64,000 bases of DNA, from positions 186,001 to 250,000 of the forward strand of contig CM125795.1 in assembly GCA_052171275.1 (NCBI GenBank). The letters run 5' to 3'. The notes under the pieces are model-generated. The model searched no databases, was not told the origin of the DNA, and saw only the letters and a program-made list of their open reading frames with translations. Source of the DNA: Arsenophonus sp052171275 (GTDB taxonomy: Bacteria; Pseudomonadota; Gammaproteobacteria; Enterobacterales; Enterobacteriaceae). A program made the translations under genes and the position numbers. Below are positions 39,602 through 50,100 of the stretch, piece by piece; the first letter of the stretch is position 1, and every line of letters starts with the position of its first letter.

Positions 39602-40540
39602 TTATATTTTTATATTTAAACACTAAAATAAAGATTGGATGTAATAAATAAATTACAACTATAATTAACATCATAGTCTATATGAGTAATGCATTTAACA
39701 ATGTATTAATTGCTATCAGTTATATTAAACTACTAAATAATAAGATGTTGTTATATAATTATATTGAAATATAATACATATATTGATATCTATTTATACA
39801 TAATTTTGACTAAATTAATTTATTAAAATAATTTATGATATATTTTCTACATTAAATCGCATCGCAATAAATAAATAATGAAATTATATATTAAAGATAT
39901 TTATCTCTATATAAAGTAGATCATCAATCAATCAAATTAATATTTATTATTTATATATCTATGTATGCCACAAATTATCTATTAGATCAAGAAGAAAGAA
40001 AATTTTTACAAAAAATGTATATTAATCGAATAATTAATCTTATCTATTGATATAAGTGTTATTTTTTTTAATTGATAAGAATCGTTTTTACGATATAATA
40101 AAGAGAAATAATTTGAATAACTAAAATTATAGAATGAGACAGCAATATATTACTTTTAAATAAATTTTATTTCACTTTGTGTTTATATGAATGCTAAAAA
40201 TTTATTAAGTAAGATGTTTATCCAATTAGAAAATGAGATTAATTATCATAAATATATTTTATTATTATAAGTTAATATAGTCTTAATTCTAAATTAATTG
40301 CTAAACTTATCTTATTTAAGTGAATTATTAATTAAAAAATTATTTTAGTGTTAGTTTTCGATAACTTTATAAAATATTGATTATTCCTTATAAAGATTTT
40401 CTAAAAGTATTTTATTAGAATTTTATATTAGAAAATATCAATATGCAATATTATTATCAATAGAATTTAAGAAAGGTTTTCATATGGAAGAAACTATTTC
40501 TTATGGATTAGATGTTTATTGTTTTATGTAAGAATTTTCA
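39602..40540 (+). pseudogene. cyaA: cyaA ghost (adenylate cyclase)
   Basis: From 39602 the translation reads YFYI*TLK*RLDVINKL, matching CyaA YLYIETLKQRLDAINQL; the E. coli TTG start is now TTA. MSNAFNNV (M-G-P-A-F-Q-Q-V), IYVCH (I-W-V-C-H, about 39958), LLDQEERKFLQK (W-L-D-S-E-E-R-Q-L-L-Q-R) and E-T-I-S-Y-G-L-D-V-Y-C-F-M (near 40484-40530, E-I-V-S-F-G-L-D-P-Y-C-M-M) follow in order, with in-frame stops and several frameshifts. Spacing is kept almost to the base over 310 codons of the catalytic domain. Beyond 40540 nothing is readable. No cAMP can be made from this locus. It is divergent from hemC, as in E. coli. Confidence 0.93.
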
Positions 40541-40563
40541 TTAAACATTGTTTAATGAAAATT
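40533..40563. repeat. Perfect inverted repeat, 15-base arms
   Basis: Arms 40533-40547 and 40549-40563 (AATTTTCATTAAACA and its complement) are exact around one base. It lies exactly where readable cyaA sequence stops. Confidence 0.85.
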
Positions 40564-40916
40564 AAATAAAAAACAATTAATTTTATTTAATAAACAAAAT
40601 TATTGTAATTTAGAATAATTGTAAAATTAATATAGTAAAATTACTATGGTATATTATATTAAATAGTGATCATAATTTTATTTATTTTTCTAAATGTAAT
40701 AATTCATTTATTATATTAAATTAACAATACAAGATGTATTATACTAATGCTTAAATTATACATTATTTATAAATTATGATTAAGAAAATTATATTAGTTA
40801 ATATATATATTTTTAAGATCTTAATGAAATTTATTCAAATTAGATATATTCAGATTTTGTGATTACTATAATTCTTAATTAATACTATTAATTAAATATT
40901 AAAAATTTTTAAATAA

Positions 40917-40959
40917 AATATTAGTTTTATTAATTTCCTAAATTAATAAAACTAATATT
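40917..40959. repeat. Perfect inverted repeat, 20-base arms
   Basis: Arms 40917-40936 and 40940-40959 are exact reverse complements around loop CCT. Confidence 0.88.
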
Positions 40960-41052
40960 AGAAAAAATAAAGAAATTTTAGATAAAAATATTAAATATTG
41001 AACTATGATTATAATAATTGTTATATTTTAATATAACCAAGAAAATAGAAAG

Positions 41053-41101
41053 ATTTGATTATATATATTAATAACTAGTTTAATAATATATATAATCAAA
41101 T
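41053..41101. repeat. Perfect inverted repeat, 18-base arms
   Basis: Arms 41053-41070 and 41084-41101 (beginning ATTTGATTATATA) are exact reverse complements around a 13-base loop containing CTAG. Confidence 0.8.
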
Positions 41102-41465
41102 TTCATCATTTTATTTCTATAACTTCAATTATTTCACAGTATATATATTTTAAATTAAATTTTAAAAATATTTTAAGTATTTAAATGTTTTAGTAAAAAA
41201 TATAGTTAAATTTTTATCAATAATATTTATGATAGAAAATCATGAATATTTTTAATAAAACTAAATATAGAATAATACTTATTATTTTATATTTAGTTTC
41301 TGATTGTCATATTATTAAACAAATAATAAAATTCATCCTTTAAGATATATAAAAAATAACTTTTATTATTATATCTTATATTATTCCTTATAGAAAGAAT
41401 ATTTTGGTAAAATTTATTTTTATGAAGATAACAAAAAAATATTATAAATCAAAATTATTTATATA

Positions 41466-41526
41466 TATCTTTTATTATATTATATAAATTTGATAAATAT
41501 AAATTTATATAATATAATAAAAGATA
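41466..41526. repeat. Perfect inverted repeat, 26-base arms
   Basis: Arms 41466-41491 and 41501-41526 are exact reverse complements with a 9-base loop. This is the longest hairpin found in the window. The outer end contains TATCTTTT/AAAAGATA. Confidence 0.9.
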
Positions 41527-42059
41527 AAATCAAATCATACATTATTTATTTTAGCTCACTTTTAAACTTATAATTTAATAATAATATATATTAAAAATTA
41601 AGGTATTGGTTTTTTATATATGTTAATCATAAAAATGATATTTAATTTTATTCAATAGTTATTTAACAAAATTAAAATAATTAACTTCTTTTAACAAAAA
41701 AATGATAATATTTTATCTAATTATTGTTAATATATCATTAAATATTAATTTTAAATTTATTATTAAAATAATTGCTATTTGAATTTATAATTAATTATTT
41801 TAACTAAAATAATTTAATGCACTTATTAATGATTAAAATTATAATTTTAAAAAAATTTTTTTTATAATATTGTTCTTGGATTGATAACAGATATAATTAT
41901 TATTATTTTATTAGAATAATTTTCTATCATACATATTATTTTATCAACTAGTTATTAAAATTTTCTATCTATAATTCTTAATTTCATATTTATTTTTATA
42001 ATTTAATTAAAATTATAAATTATAAAAGGATAATAATATAAAAATGTAGATTTTAATAT

Positions 42060-42236
42060 ATGAAAAAATTAGTTTGGTTATTTATAACATTAATATCTTT
42101 TAATTTAGTTTCTTCTTGCGGTTTAAAAGGACCGCTATATTTTTCAGAAAAATCAATAGAGGATAAAAAATCTAAAAATATAGTTTCTCCAAAAAAAGAT
42201 GTATTAATAAATACAGATAAAATACTTAATAAATAA
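42060..42236 (+). CDS. lptM: LPS assembly lipoprotein LptM (YifL)
   Basis: A 58-residue lipoprotein. It has a lysine-started signal peptide (MKKLVWLFITLISFN), lipobox LVSSC with lipidated Cys at residue 20, and then the family hallmark CGLKGPLYF, identical to the start of mature E. coli YifL (CGLKGPLYF). The hydrophilic tail is lysine-rich and divergent; E. coli has 67 residues. LptM stabilises the LptD/LptE lipopolysaccharide translocon and helps LptD disulfide maturation. It lies 40 bases before dapF, as in E. coli, and probably shares its transcript. It is short enough to be missed by length filters. Confidence 0.93.
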   Translation: MKKLVWLFITLISFNLVSSCGLKGPLYFSEKSIEDKKSKNIVSPKKDVLINTDKILNK

Positions 42237-42276
42237 ATTAATTAAAATAGTTAAATTGATTTTAATGGAATAAAAA

Positions 42277-43101
42277 ATGCAATTTTCTAAAATGCATGGT
42301 TTGGGTAATGATTTTATGATAGTAGATGCTATTACTCAAAATGTTTATTTTTCTACTGAATTTATCTGTCGTTTGTCTGATCGACATAGAGGTATCGGAT
42401 TTGATCAACTTTTAGTTGTTGAAGCTCCTTATGATCCAGATATTGACTTTCATTATCGCATTTTTAATGCTGATGGTACTGAAGTTTCTCAATGCGGTAA
42501 TGGTGCTCGTTGTTTCGCTTATTTTGTTCATCTTAAAAAAATGACAAACAAACGTAATATTAAAGTAAGTACTAAATCTGGAAAATTAATATTATCGATA
42601 ACGAAAAATAAAGATATTTGTGTTAATATGGGTATTCCTAAATTTGAAAAAAATAAAACACAATTTAAAGATAAAAAAGTTAATAAAACTTATACAATTA
42701 GAAATAAACAAAAAACAATATTATGTGGAATAGTTTTTATCGGAAATCATCATTGCGTATTACAAGTTGATGATGTTGATACTGTTGAAATTGGTTTACT
42801 TGGTTCACTTATTGAAAAACATGAACACTTTTTTAAAAAAACTAATATAGGATTTATGCAGGTTATTAATCATGAACATATTCGATTACGTGTACATGAA
42901 CGTGGTGTAGGGGAAACACAAGCTTGCGGAAGTGGAGCTTGTGCTGCTGTTGCTATTGGTATATATCATGGTTTCTTAAAAAAGAATGTTCGTGTTGATT
43001 TACCTGGTGGTATGTTAAAAATTCGTTGGAACGGATTTGGTCATCCTTTATTTATGACAGGCCCAGCAACACATATTTATGATGGTATTATTCATTTTTA
43101 A
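42277..43101 (+). CDS. dapF: Diaminopimelate epimerase
   Basis: DapF interconverts LL- and meso-diaminopimelate, for peptidoglycan cross-links and lysine. It is 274 residues, as in E. coli, and collinear. The two catalytic cysteines are C73 in QCGNGARC and C217 in QACGSGAC. KMHGLGNDFM at the N-terminus, NIGFMQV and HERGVGETQ are intact. In the substrate-binding loop E. coli GNPHC is GNHHC here, a Pro-to-His change. Together with murI it shows a maintained cell-wall pathway. Confidence 0.97.
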   Translation: MQFSKMHGLGNDFMIVDAITQNVYFSTEFICRLSDRHRGIGFDQLLVVEAPYDPDIDFHYRIFNADGTEVSQCGNGARCFAYFVHLKKMTNKRNIKVSTKSGKLILSITKNKDICVNMGIPKFEKNKTQFKDKKVNKTYTIRNKQKTILCGIVFIGNHHCVLQVDDVDTVEIGLLGSLIEKHEHFFKKTNIGFMQVINHEHIRLRVHERGVGETQACGSGACAAVAIGIYHGFLKKNVRVDLPGGMLKIRWNGFGHPLFMTGPATHIYDGIIHF

Positions 43102-45183
43102 GTTTTTATTTTTAAATATTTTTTATCTTTGAATTAAAAGCAAAATTTGATCATTAATTTTTATTAAGATGATTAAGTTATTATAAAATATATAAAAAAT
43201 TTTTATTTTCTATTCAATTTAATAAAATATATTTTTTTGTTAAAGGAAGGAGAATTTTTTTCATCTTGTTCATTAAATTATTTTTAATAAAAAGTTAAAT
43301 AAATTATAATGAAAATATCAACGATTGTATATTCAAAATTTATAAAAATATAAAAAGTTAATTAAATAAATTTACAAATAATAAAAACAAGATTTAATAA
43401 ATTATTAAAATTAGTTATATAAGTATTAATAATATGTTATTTTTTTATTTTCAGAAATGCCTATTTACTTAATATAAATAAGTTTTACTTTAGGTGATAC
43501 CTATATTCACTTGTTTAACGATTATTTATAATTAGTAATTTAATAAAAGATTTTCAAAAAATTATTGTTTTCTTTGCAATATTAATTATAGTTAATATTC
43601 AAAGATTTGATATTAAAATTATTATTTTATAGATGAAATAGTCTAAAAATATTTTTATTAAAATATTATGGTAATTTAATAATGTTATCTATAGTAGATA
43701 TAGTTCATTTAACATCATAAAAAAAAGTAAATAACTATTTTGATTATTTAACTAAATTATTACTAGATTATATTTTTGTTATGTAAATCATTTGTATGTA
43801 TTTAATATCATGAAGTTTATAGTATTGAATCAAAATTTGAAATTAATTATATATAATAAAGTATAGAGAGTATTAAAATTAATAATAGTTATTTTAGTAA
43901 GATTAGTTAATTATAATAATTAATTACTATTATAGATGTTAATATCAATTAATGATTTGATATTTTTAAAAAAATATAATATATTTGTATTGTAGTTTAT
44001 AATGTATTGTTCGATTGATAGTCAATTATAAATTAATATAAGTTTTTACTTATTTCAAAATTAAAAAATATTAATTTTCTTGATATTGCATTTATGTATA
44101 ATAAATAAAAATTGAAAACTATATATTATATTAGATATAGTAATTTATATAAATTGTTTATTTAGTTTGAATATATAATATTTTATAATATAATAAATAT
44201 TATAAAGTTTTTATTACAGAAATAAAAGAAAAAATAAGTAATAGAATTTATTATAGATTTATAGCCTTAGGATCATTAAAAATATTAACTTTAACTTAAA
44301 TTAATAATATTTTAAATAAAAGATAATTTTCTATAAATATAAAAAATAAGATATTTTAATTATTAATCCATAAAGTATTTTGTATTATTTAAAATAAGTT
44401 AAAATATCAGAAACCATAAATTTATGTTAAAAAAAATTTTTTTTCACTTTTGATACTTATATTATAGAATTAAAAAAAATTTAAAACTTACTTAAGATAG
44501 TTAACAGAACATATGAACTTTTTACCAATAAAATTTATATTCATTTAATTTTAATTACTTAATCATTATTAATAATTTTTTATAACAAAAGATTAAAAAA
44601 TAAATTAAACATTAAATTTATTTTATAAATAATTAAAATATACTATATTTGATTATTTTTATTTTTTTTTTAAAAAATATAATATATTAATAAAAATATT
44701 TTATTTTAATAAAATAAGATAAAAACTTATTAAACTTCGTGATTTGATCATGACAATAGGTGTTTAATAAATTTAGGTTTTTAAATTTCAAAAAAACTAT
44801 TAAATGTTAATTTTTTAATTAATATCTTAATATTTTATAAAATAATTATACTTTTTATTAATAATAAAATATTAACTTTCCATAAATGTTTATAAAAAAT
44901 AATAATCTATTAATTGTAATTATAATATAAATGTTATATCTTTTTATTAGTTTAATCCAAACTGTAATATAAATTTAAATAATATAGTTTTTTAAAAAAA
45001 TAAAATAAGTTAATTATACTGAAGCTAAATGATAGTTGAACTTATTAATAAATAAAATTTAGATAATATTTTATATTAATTTTAATTTATTTTAATTTAG
45101 TTTATTATAATAAATTAAATTTTTTTATATAGTTAAAATATAGTAATAAATTTATTAAGAATTTTGTTAATTTAATTATAATC
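43102..45183. other. 2.1 kb without readable genes (yigA/xerC/yigB site)
   Basis: In E. coli yigA, xerC and yigB separate dapF from uvrD and take about the same length. I could not secure an alignment. One slightly G+C-richer patch, 44728-44765, reads LRDLIM and might be the VRDRAM block of XerC, but neighbouring codons do not support it. Confidence 0.45.
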
Positions 45184-47157
45184 ATGAACTTATTATACTT
45201 GCTTGAAAATTTAAATGATAAACAACGTGAAGCCGTTGCTGCACCTAGAACAAATATGTTAATACTTGCTGGAGCTGGTAGTGGTAAAACAAAGGTTCTT
45301 GTTTATAGAATAGCTTGGTTATTGACTATTTATAAAGTTTCACCTTTCTCTATTATGGTAGTAACATTTACCAATAAAGCAGCAATTGAGATACGCCATC
45401 GTATTAATACTTTGTTAGGTGATGATAAAAGTGGTATGTGGATAGGGACTTTTCATGGCTTAGCTCATCGACTATTACGAATTCATTATTTGGATGCAAA
45501 TTTACCACAAGATTTTCAAATTTTAGATAGTGATGATCAATATCGCTTACTTCGTCAAATAATCAAATCAATCAATTTAGATGAAAATAAGTGGCCAATA
45601 CATCAAGCCGCATGTTATATTAATGCAAAAAAGGATGGAGGATTCAGGCCGAAATGCATTGAGAATTATAGTAATTCAGCAGAATTAATTTTGTTGCAAA
45701 TTTATAAAGCTTATCAGAAAGCTTGTGATCGGGCTGGGTTAGTTGATTTTTCTGAACTTTTATTACGTTCACATGAATTATGGTTAAATAAAACAAATAT
45801 ATTACATCATTATTGTAATCGTTTCAATGATATTCTGATTGATGAATTTCAAGATATAAATGGTATCCAATATGACTGGATACGTATTTTGGCTGGTAAT
45901 ATGAATAAAGTAATGATTGTTGGTGATGATGATCAATCAATTTATGGTTGGCGTGGTGCACAAGTAGAAAACATTCAAAATTTTTTACAAGATTTTTCAT
46001 ATGTGAAAACTATACGATTAGAACAAAATTATCGGTCAACTAAAAATATCTTAAAATCAGCTAATGCATTAATTTCTAATAATGATAATAGGTTATTAAA
46101 AAATCTTTGGACAAAAGGAGTTGATGGTGAGCCAATCTCAATTTATTGTGGTTTTAATGACTTAGATGAAGCGTATTATGTTATTGATCGTATTAAGGAA
46201 TGGCATAATAAAGGTGGAGCTTTGAAGAAATGTGCAATTCTTTATCGTAGTAATTGGCAATCAAGAATATTTGAAGAAGCATTGTTGAAATCTTCAATAT
46301 CATATTATATTTATGGAGGACAGCATTTTTTTCATCGTCAAGAAATTAAAGATGCTATCTCTTATTTACGTTTAGTCGTTAATCATAATGATGATACATC
46401 ATTTGAACGAATTATTAATACACCAACTCGTGGTATAGGAAAAAAGACATTAGATATTATTCGTCAAACATCATGTGAAAAACAACTTACTCTTTGGAAT
46501 AGTTCTAAATATTTATTACATAAGAAAATTTTTAGTTATAGAGCAGAAATGGCCATTAAGCGATTTCTTGAGTTAATTGATGAGTTATCTGAAGAAACTA
46601 TAAATATGCCTTTGCATACTAAAACTGATAGAATTATTTATAACTCAGGTCTTTTTAGGATGTATGAAAAAGAAAAAGGTGAAAAAGAAAAAGAACGCAT
46701 TGAAAATCTTAAAGAATTAATAACTGCTACTCGTCAATTCTCTTATCAAGAAGAAAATGAAAATTTAACTCCATTACAAGCATTTTTATCTCATATCACG
46801 TTAGAATCCGATAAAAGATATTCTAATTTATATCAGGATGCAGTTCAATTAATGACTATTCATTCAGCAAAAGGTCTGGAATTTCCATTAGTTTTTATTG
46901 TTGGTATGGAAGAGGGTATGTTTCCAAGTAAAGCAAGTCTTAAAGAAGATGGATGTTTAGCGGAAGAACGACGGTTAGCTTATGTTGGATTAACGAGAGC
47001 GATGGAAAAATTAACAATAACTTATGCAGAAAATCGACGATTATACGGTAAAGAAGTATGTAATCGTCCTTCTCGTTTTATAGCAGAATTACCTCCAGAA
47101 TGCATTAAAGAAGATCGTTTACATCTAATAGCTTCACGCTCTATTCGATATAAATAA
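45184..47157 (+). CDS. uvrD: DNA helicase II UvrD, lacking the C-terminal domain
   Basis: UvrD is a 3'-5' SF1A helicase for nucleotide excision and mismatch repair. All helicase motifs are present: Q motif LNDKQREAVAAPR, Walker A AGAGSGKT (29-36), motif Ia TFTNKAA, motif II DEFQD, motif III GDDDQSIYGWRGA, motif IV QNYRST, motif V MTIHSAKGLEFP, and motif VI EERRLAYVGLTRA. The protein stops at 657 residues, soon after PSRFIAELPPECI. E. coli UvrD has 720: the missing end is the flexible linker and Tudor-like domain that contacts RNA polymerase and other partners. No trace of it follows the stop. The helicase core should work; coupling to transcription is probably lost. Confidence 0.96.
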   Translation: MNLLYLLENLNDKQREAVAAPRTNMLILAGAGSGKTKVLVYRIAWLLTIYKVSPFSIMVVTFTNKAAIEIRHRINTLLGDDKSGMWIGTFHGLAHRLLRIHYLDANLPQDFQILDSDDQYRLLRQIIKSINLDENKWPIHQAACYINAKKDGGFRPKCIENYSNSAELILLQIYKAYQKACDRAGLVDFSELLLRSHELWLNKTNILHHYCNRFNDILIDEFQDINGIQYDWIRILAGNMNKVMIVGDDDQSIYGWRGAQVENIQNFLQDFSYVKTIRLEQNYRSTKNILKSANALISNNDNRLLKNLWTKGVDGEPISIYCGFNDLDEAYYVIDRIKEWHNKGGALKKCAILYRSNWQSRIFEEALLKSSISYYIYGGQHFFHRQEIKDAISYLRLVVNHNDDTSFERIINTPTRGIGKKTLDIIRQTSCEKQLTLWNSSKYLLHKKIFSYRAEMAIKRFLELIDELSEETINMPLHTKTDRIIYNSGLFRMYEKEKGEKEKERIENLKELITATRQFSYQEENENLTPLQAFLSHITLESDKRYSNLYQDAVQLMTIHSAKGLEFPLVFIVGMEEGMFPSKASLKEDGCLAEERRLAYVGLTRAMEKLTITYAENRRLYGKEVCNRPSRFIAELPPECIKEDRLHLIASRSIRYK

Positions 47158-50100
47158 TCTAGTTGTTTAATTAACTTAAATTAATAATTATTATATATGT
47201 TATATAAATAGAAATTTATTATTTTTAATTTTTTTTGAATCAACTATTATTAATTTTTAAGATATAGTAATTATTCTTGTTTATACTTTCTAAGAATTAA
47301 TATGATTATTAAATAGTTTTTTATAAAAAAACTAGAATTAGTATATTAAATAATAAAATTTATTGTTACTCGAAATATAAAATATTAATTATTAATTAAT
47401 TAATTTTCCTATTTATTTTATTATTAAGTTATCTATAAACATATTTGTAATTTTTTAATTATTTTATTTTTATTGAATTTTATAAATTCGAATAAAGTAA
47501 AAACTTATTAATGCTAATTAATATTCACAAATCATTATTAGATTTATTTTAAAAAAAATAAAAATATTAATATAATAGAAAATTTTTTAATATATTAAAA
47601 TTAATAAGTTTTTAATTATTTTATACGTAAGCAGATAAATAGATTTAATTAATATACTTTTTTTGATTTAATTATATGAGAAAATATTGCTTAAAAAACA
47701 AGATTTTAAAATAAGTAGTTAGTTTAACTAATATTAGTTTTTTAATCTAAAACATAAAATTACCTTATTGATTAGATCAGATAAAATAAGGAGATATTAG
47801 ATTCTATTGAATTATTGTTATATTATTTCATAATAAGTTTTTTTTAAAAATAATTTTTTATTTAAAATTAATTATATTAATAACTATTATTAGTAGTGTA
47901 TAATATTTAAATTTATATTTAAGACTTTTATTTATATTCATAATGTAATTAAAATAATTTATTTTATTTCAAGATATTAATTTTATATAATATAATATTA
48001 TATAAAATTTTTAAAATTTTTTTAACTCATTAATTAAGTTGTTCTTATTTTATTTATCAAATAAATAAATAATAGTAAATTTATATTTATTCATTTTTAT
48101 ATTATATAATTTTATTTTTAAATAGTAATAGTATTTTAAATTGAAATAATTTTAAAAAAACTTTAATTTTTATTAAATATATTCAAGTTATTAATATTTT
48201 AAATTAATGATTATAATAGTTGATAATTAAATATTTTCTGATTTTTTTTAAAGCGATTCTTTAAAATATTAATAATATAAATTTAAATTCTATTAATTAT
48301 TCATTATCTCATAATAAATAATTATAATATTATTTAATATATAAAATTTAAAAGTTTTTAATAAAATTCTTTTTTATTAAAAGACTAATTAATTTTTATA
48401 TTATAAAAGAAAAAAATCTTAAAATTTAAAAATTATTTGATTCTAATTTTATTAAAAAATTTTTAGATTATAAGTTTTATACATATTTTTTAATATAAAA
48501 GATATGCTTAATAAATATTTTTATACATTAATTAATTTTATTATTTTTTAAAAAAAAATTTTATAGACATCTTTTTAAAAGATAATAAAATTAATTATTT
48601 TAATAAATAAATATTATAATATAAATATTATTTATTTTAATAATCATTTATATGTTAAAAAATAGTTAAATAATTCAAAATTAAATTTTAAATTTTTGTA
48701 ACTTATCTTGCATAGTTTTTTTGATAAAATATATTAATTAAAGTAAAAAATTTTATAAATATAATTTTCAATTAATAAGTAAAATAATTATTTTTTTAAT
48801 ATCTTTATTAAAAAATACAATATTTATTTTATTATTATTTTTGATATATATCAAAATATAAATTTTATTTTAAAAAGTAAATAAACAGTATTAAATTAGA
48901 TTAAGTGAGTTATTTGATATAATATTATTTTACTATATAGCTTATTTATTTTTTTACTACAGTATTTTAAAATAATTTATTTGTTAAATTATTATAATAT
49001 AAGAGATTAATAGCATAAATTGAAATACTATGATTGATTTTTAAAAACGAAATTTTTTAGTATTATTATGCATTATTTTAATGTAAATAAATAATCATAT
49101 TATCTTAATCATGATATTTTTCAAAAAAAATAATTATGTAAGATTATAATTAGTACTTAAAACATATTCCTCTTATATTTATAAAACAAAGATGGTATAT
49201 CTTATGCATCTTGTATTATTGATATCTTATTTGATAAATATGATAAGGTCACTATAACATATTATGATAATTAGTTAGTTTATTTATATTCAAACCGGAT
49301 AATTACGAAAATATAGTTACTAATTTTTATTGTTTATATTATTATATTAGTTTATTACTTCGCAATATTTTACATATTTTAAATATATAATTAATAAAAA
49401 TTAACTTTAATAAATAAATACTACGCAATAATTAGAATAAACCACTATTCTAATTATCATTGTTAAAATCATTTTATAAAATATATAAATCCAGTGAATA
49501 AAATTATTAAAGTTATCTTTGATAAAGATCATTTTTTTAAAAAGAAATATAAATTATTAAAAATTACTTCTAATAAATACAATATTTTATATATTAAAGC
49601 AATAATAATTTTCAATAAAAATAATCAAACATTAATTCTTTATAAGTTAGATTAATTATCATTTTTTAATATAAATTGCATAATTTAAAAAATAATATGA
49701 TTTAAAGATACATTTATATTGTTGATATTAGTTATTTTATCTTTTATATTTCAGATTAATTAAATAGTAATTATTAATTTCTTAAAAATATTTTAAATAA
49801 CAAACTAGTTTATATATAAAACTAGTTTGTTATTTTTAATGATAGTTTTTATATTTTTGAGCATACATAATGCATATTAAGTATATTATCTATAATATAT
49901 ATTTTATATATATTATATAAAGTTTTATATTGCACATATGTGATAAATCGATTTTAATTTTATTAAATTTATAGATAAAAACTAAAAATGATCATAAATA
50001 TATTATGAATTATATTTATGATTTTTATCATTTTTCTTATAATAATTTTATTATAGATAACTTCAGAACAAAATGATTGATTATAAGTAATATATACTTT

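Larger units (their letters stand above)
40541..42059. other. Unreadable remainder of cyaA/cyaY, with hairpins
   Basis: The E. coli order would place the regulatory half of cyaA, then cyaY on the minus strand, before lptM. No segment could be aligned. The stretch is unusual in carrying three further long perfect inverted repeats (40917-40959, 41053-41101, 41466-41526). Confidence 0.5.

Noticed and set aside
44728..44765. LRDLIM resembling the XerC VRDRAM block
   Set aside because: Only a few residues match and flanking codons do not align; kept only as a remark in the spacer entry.
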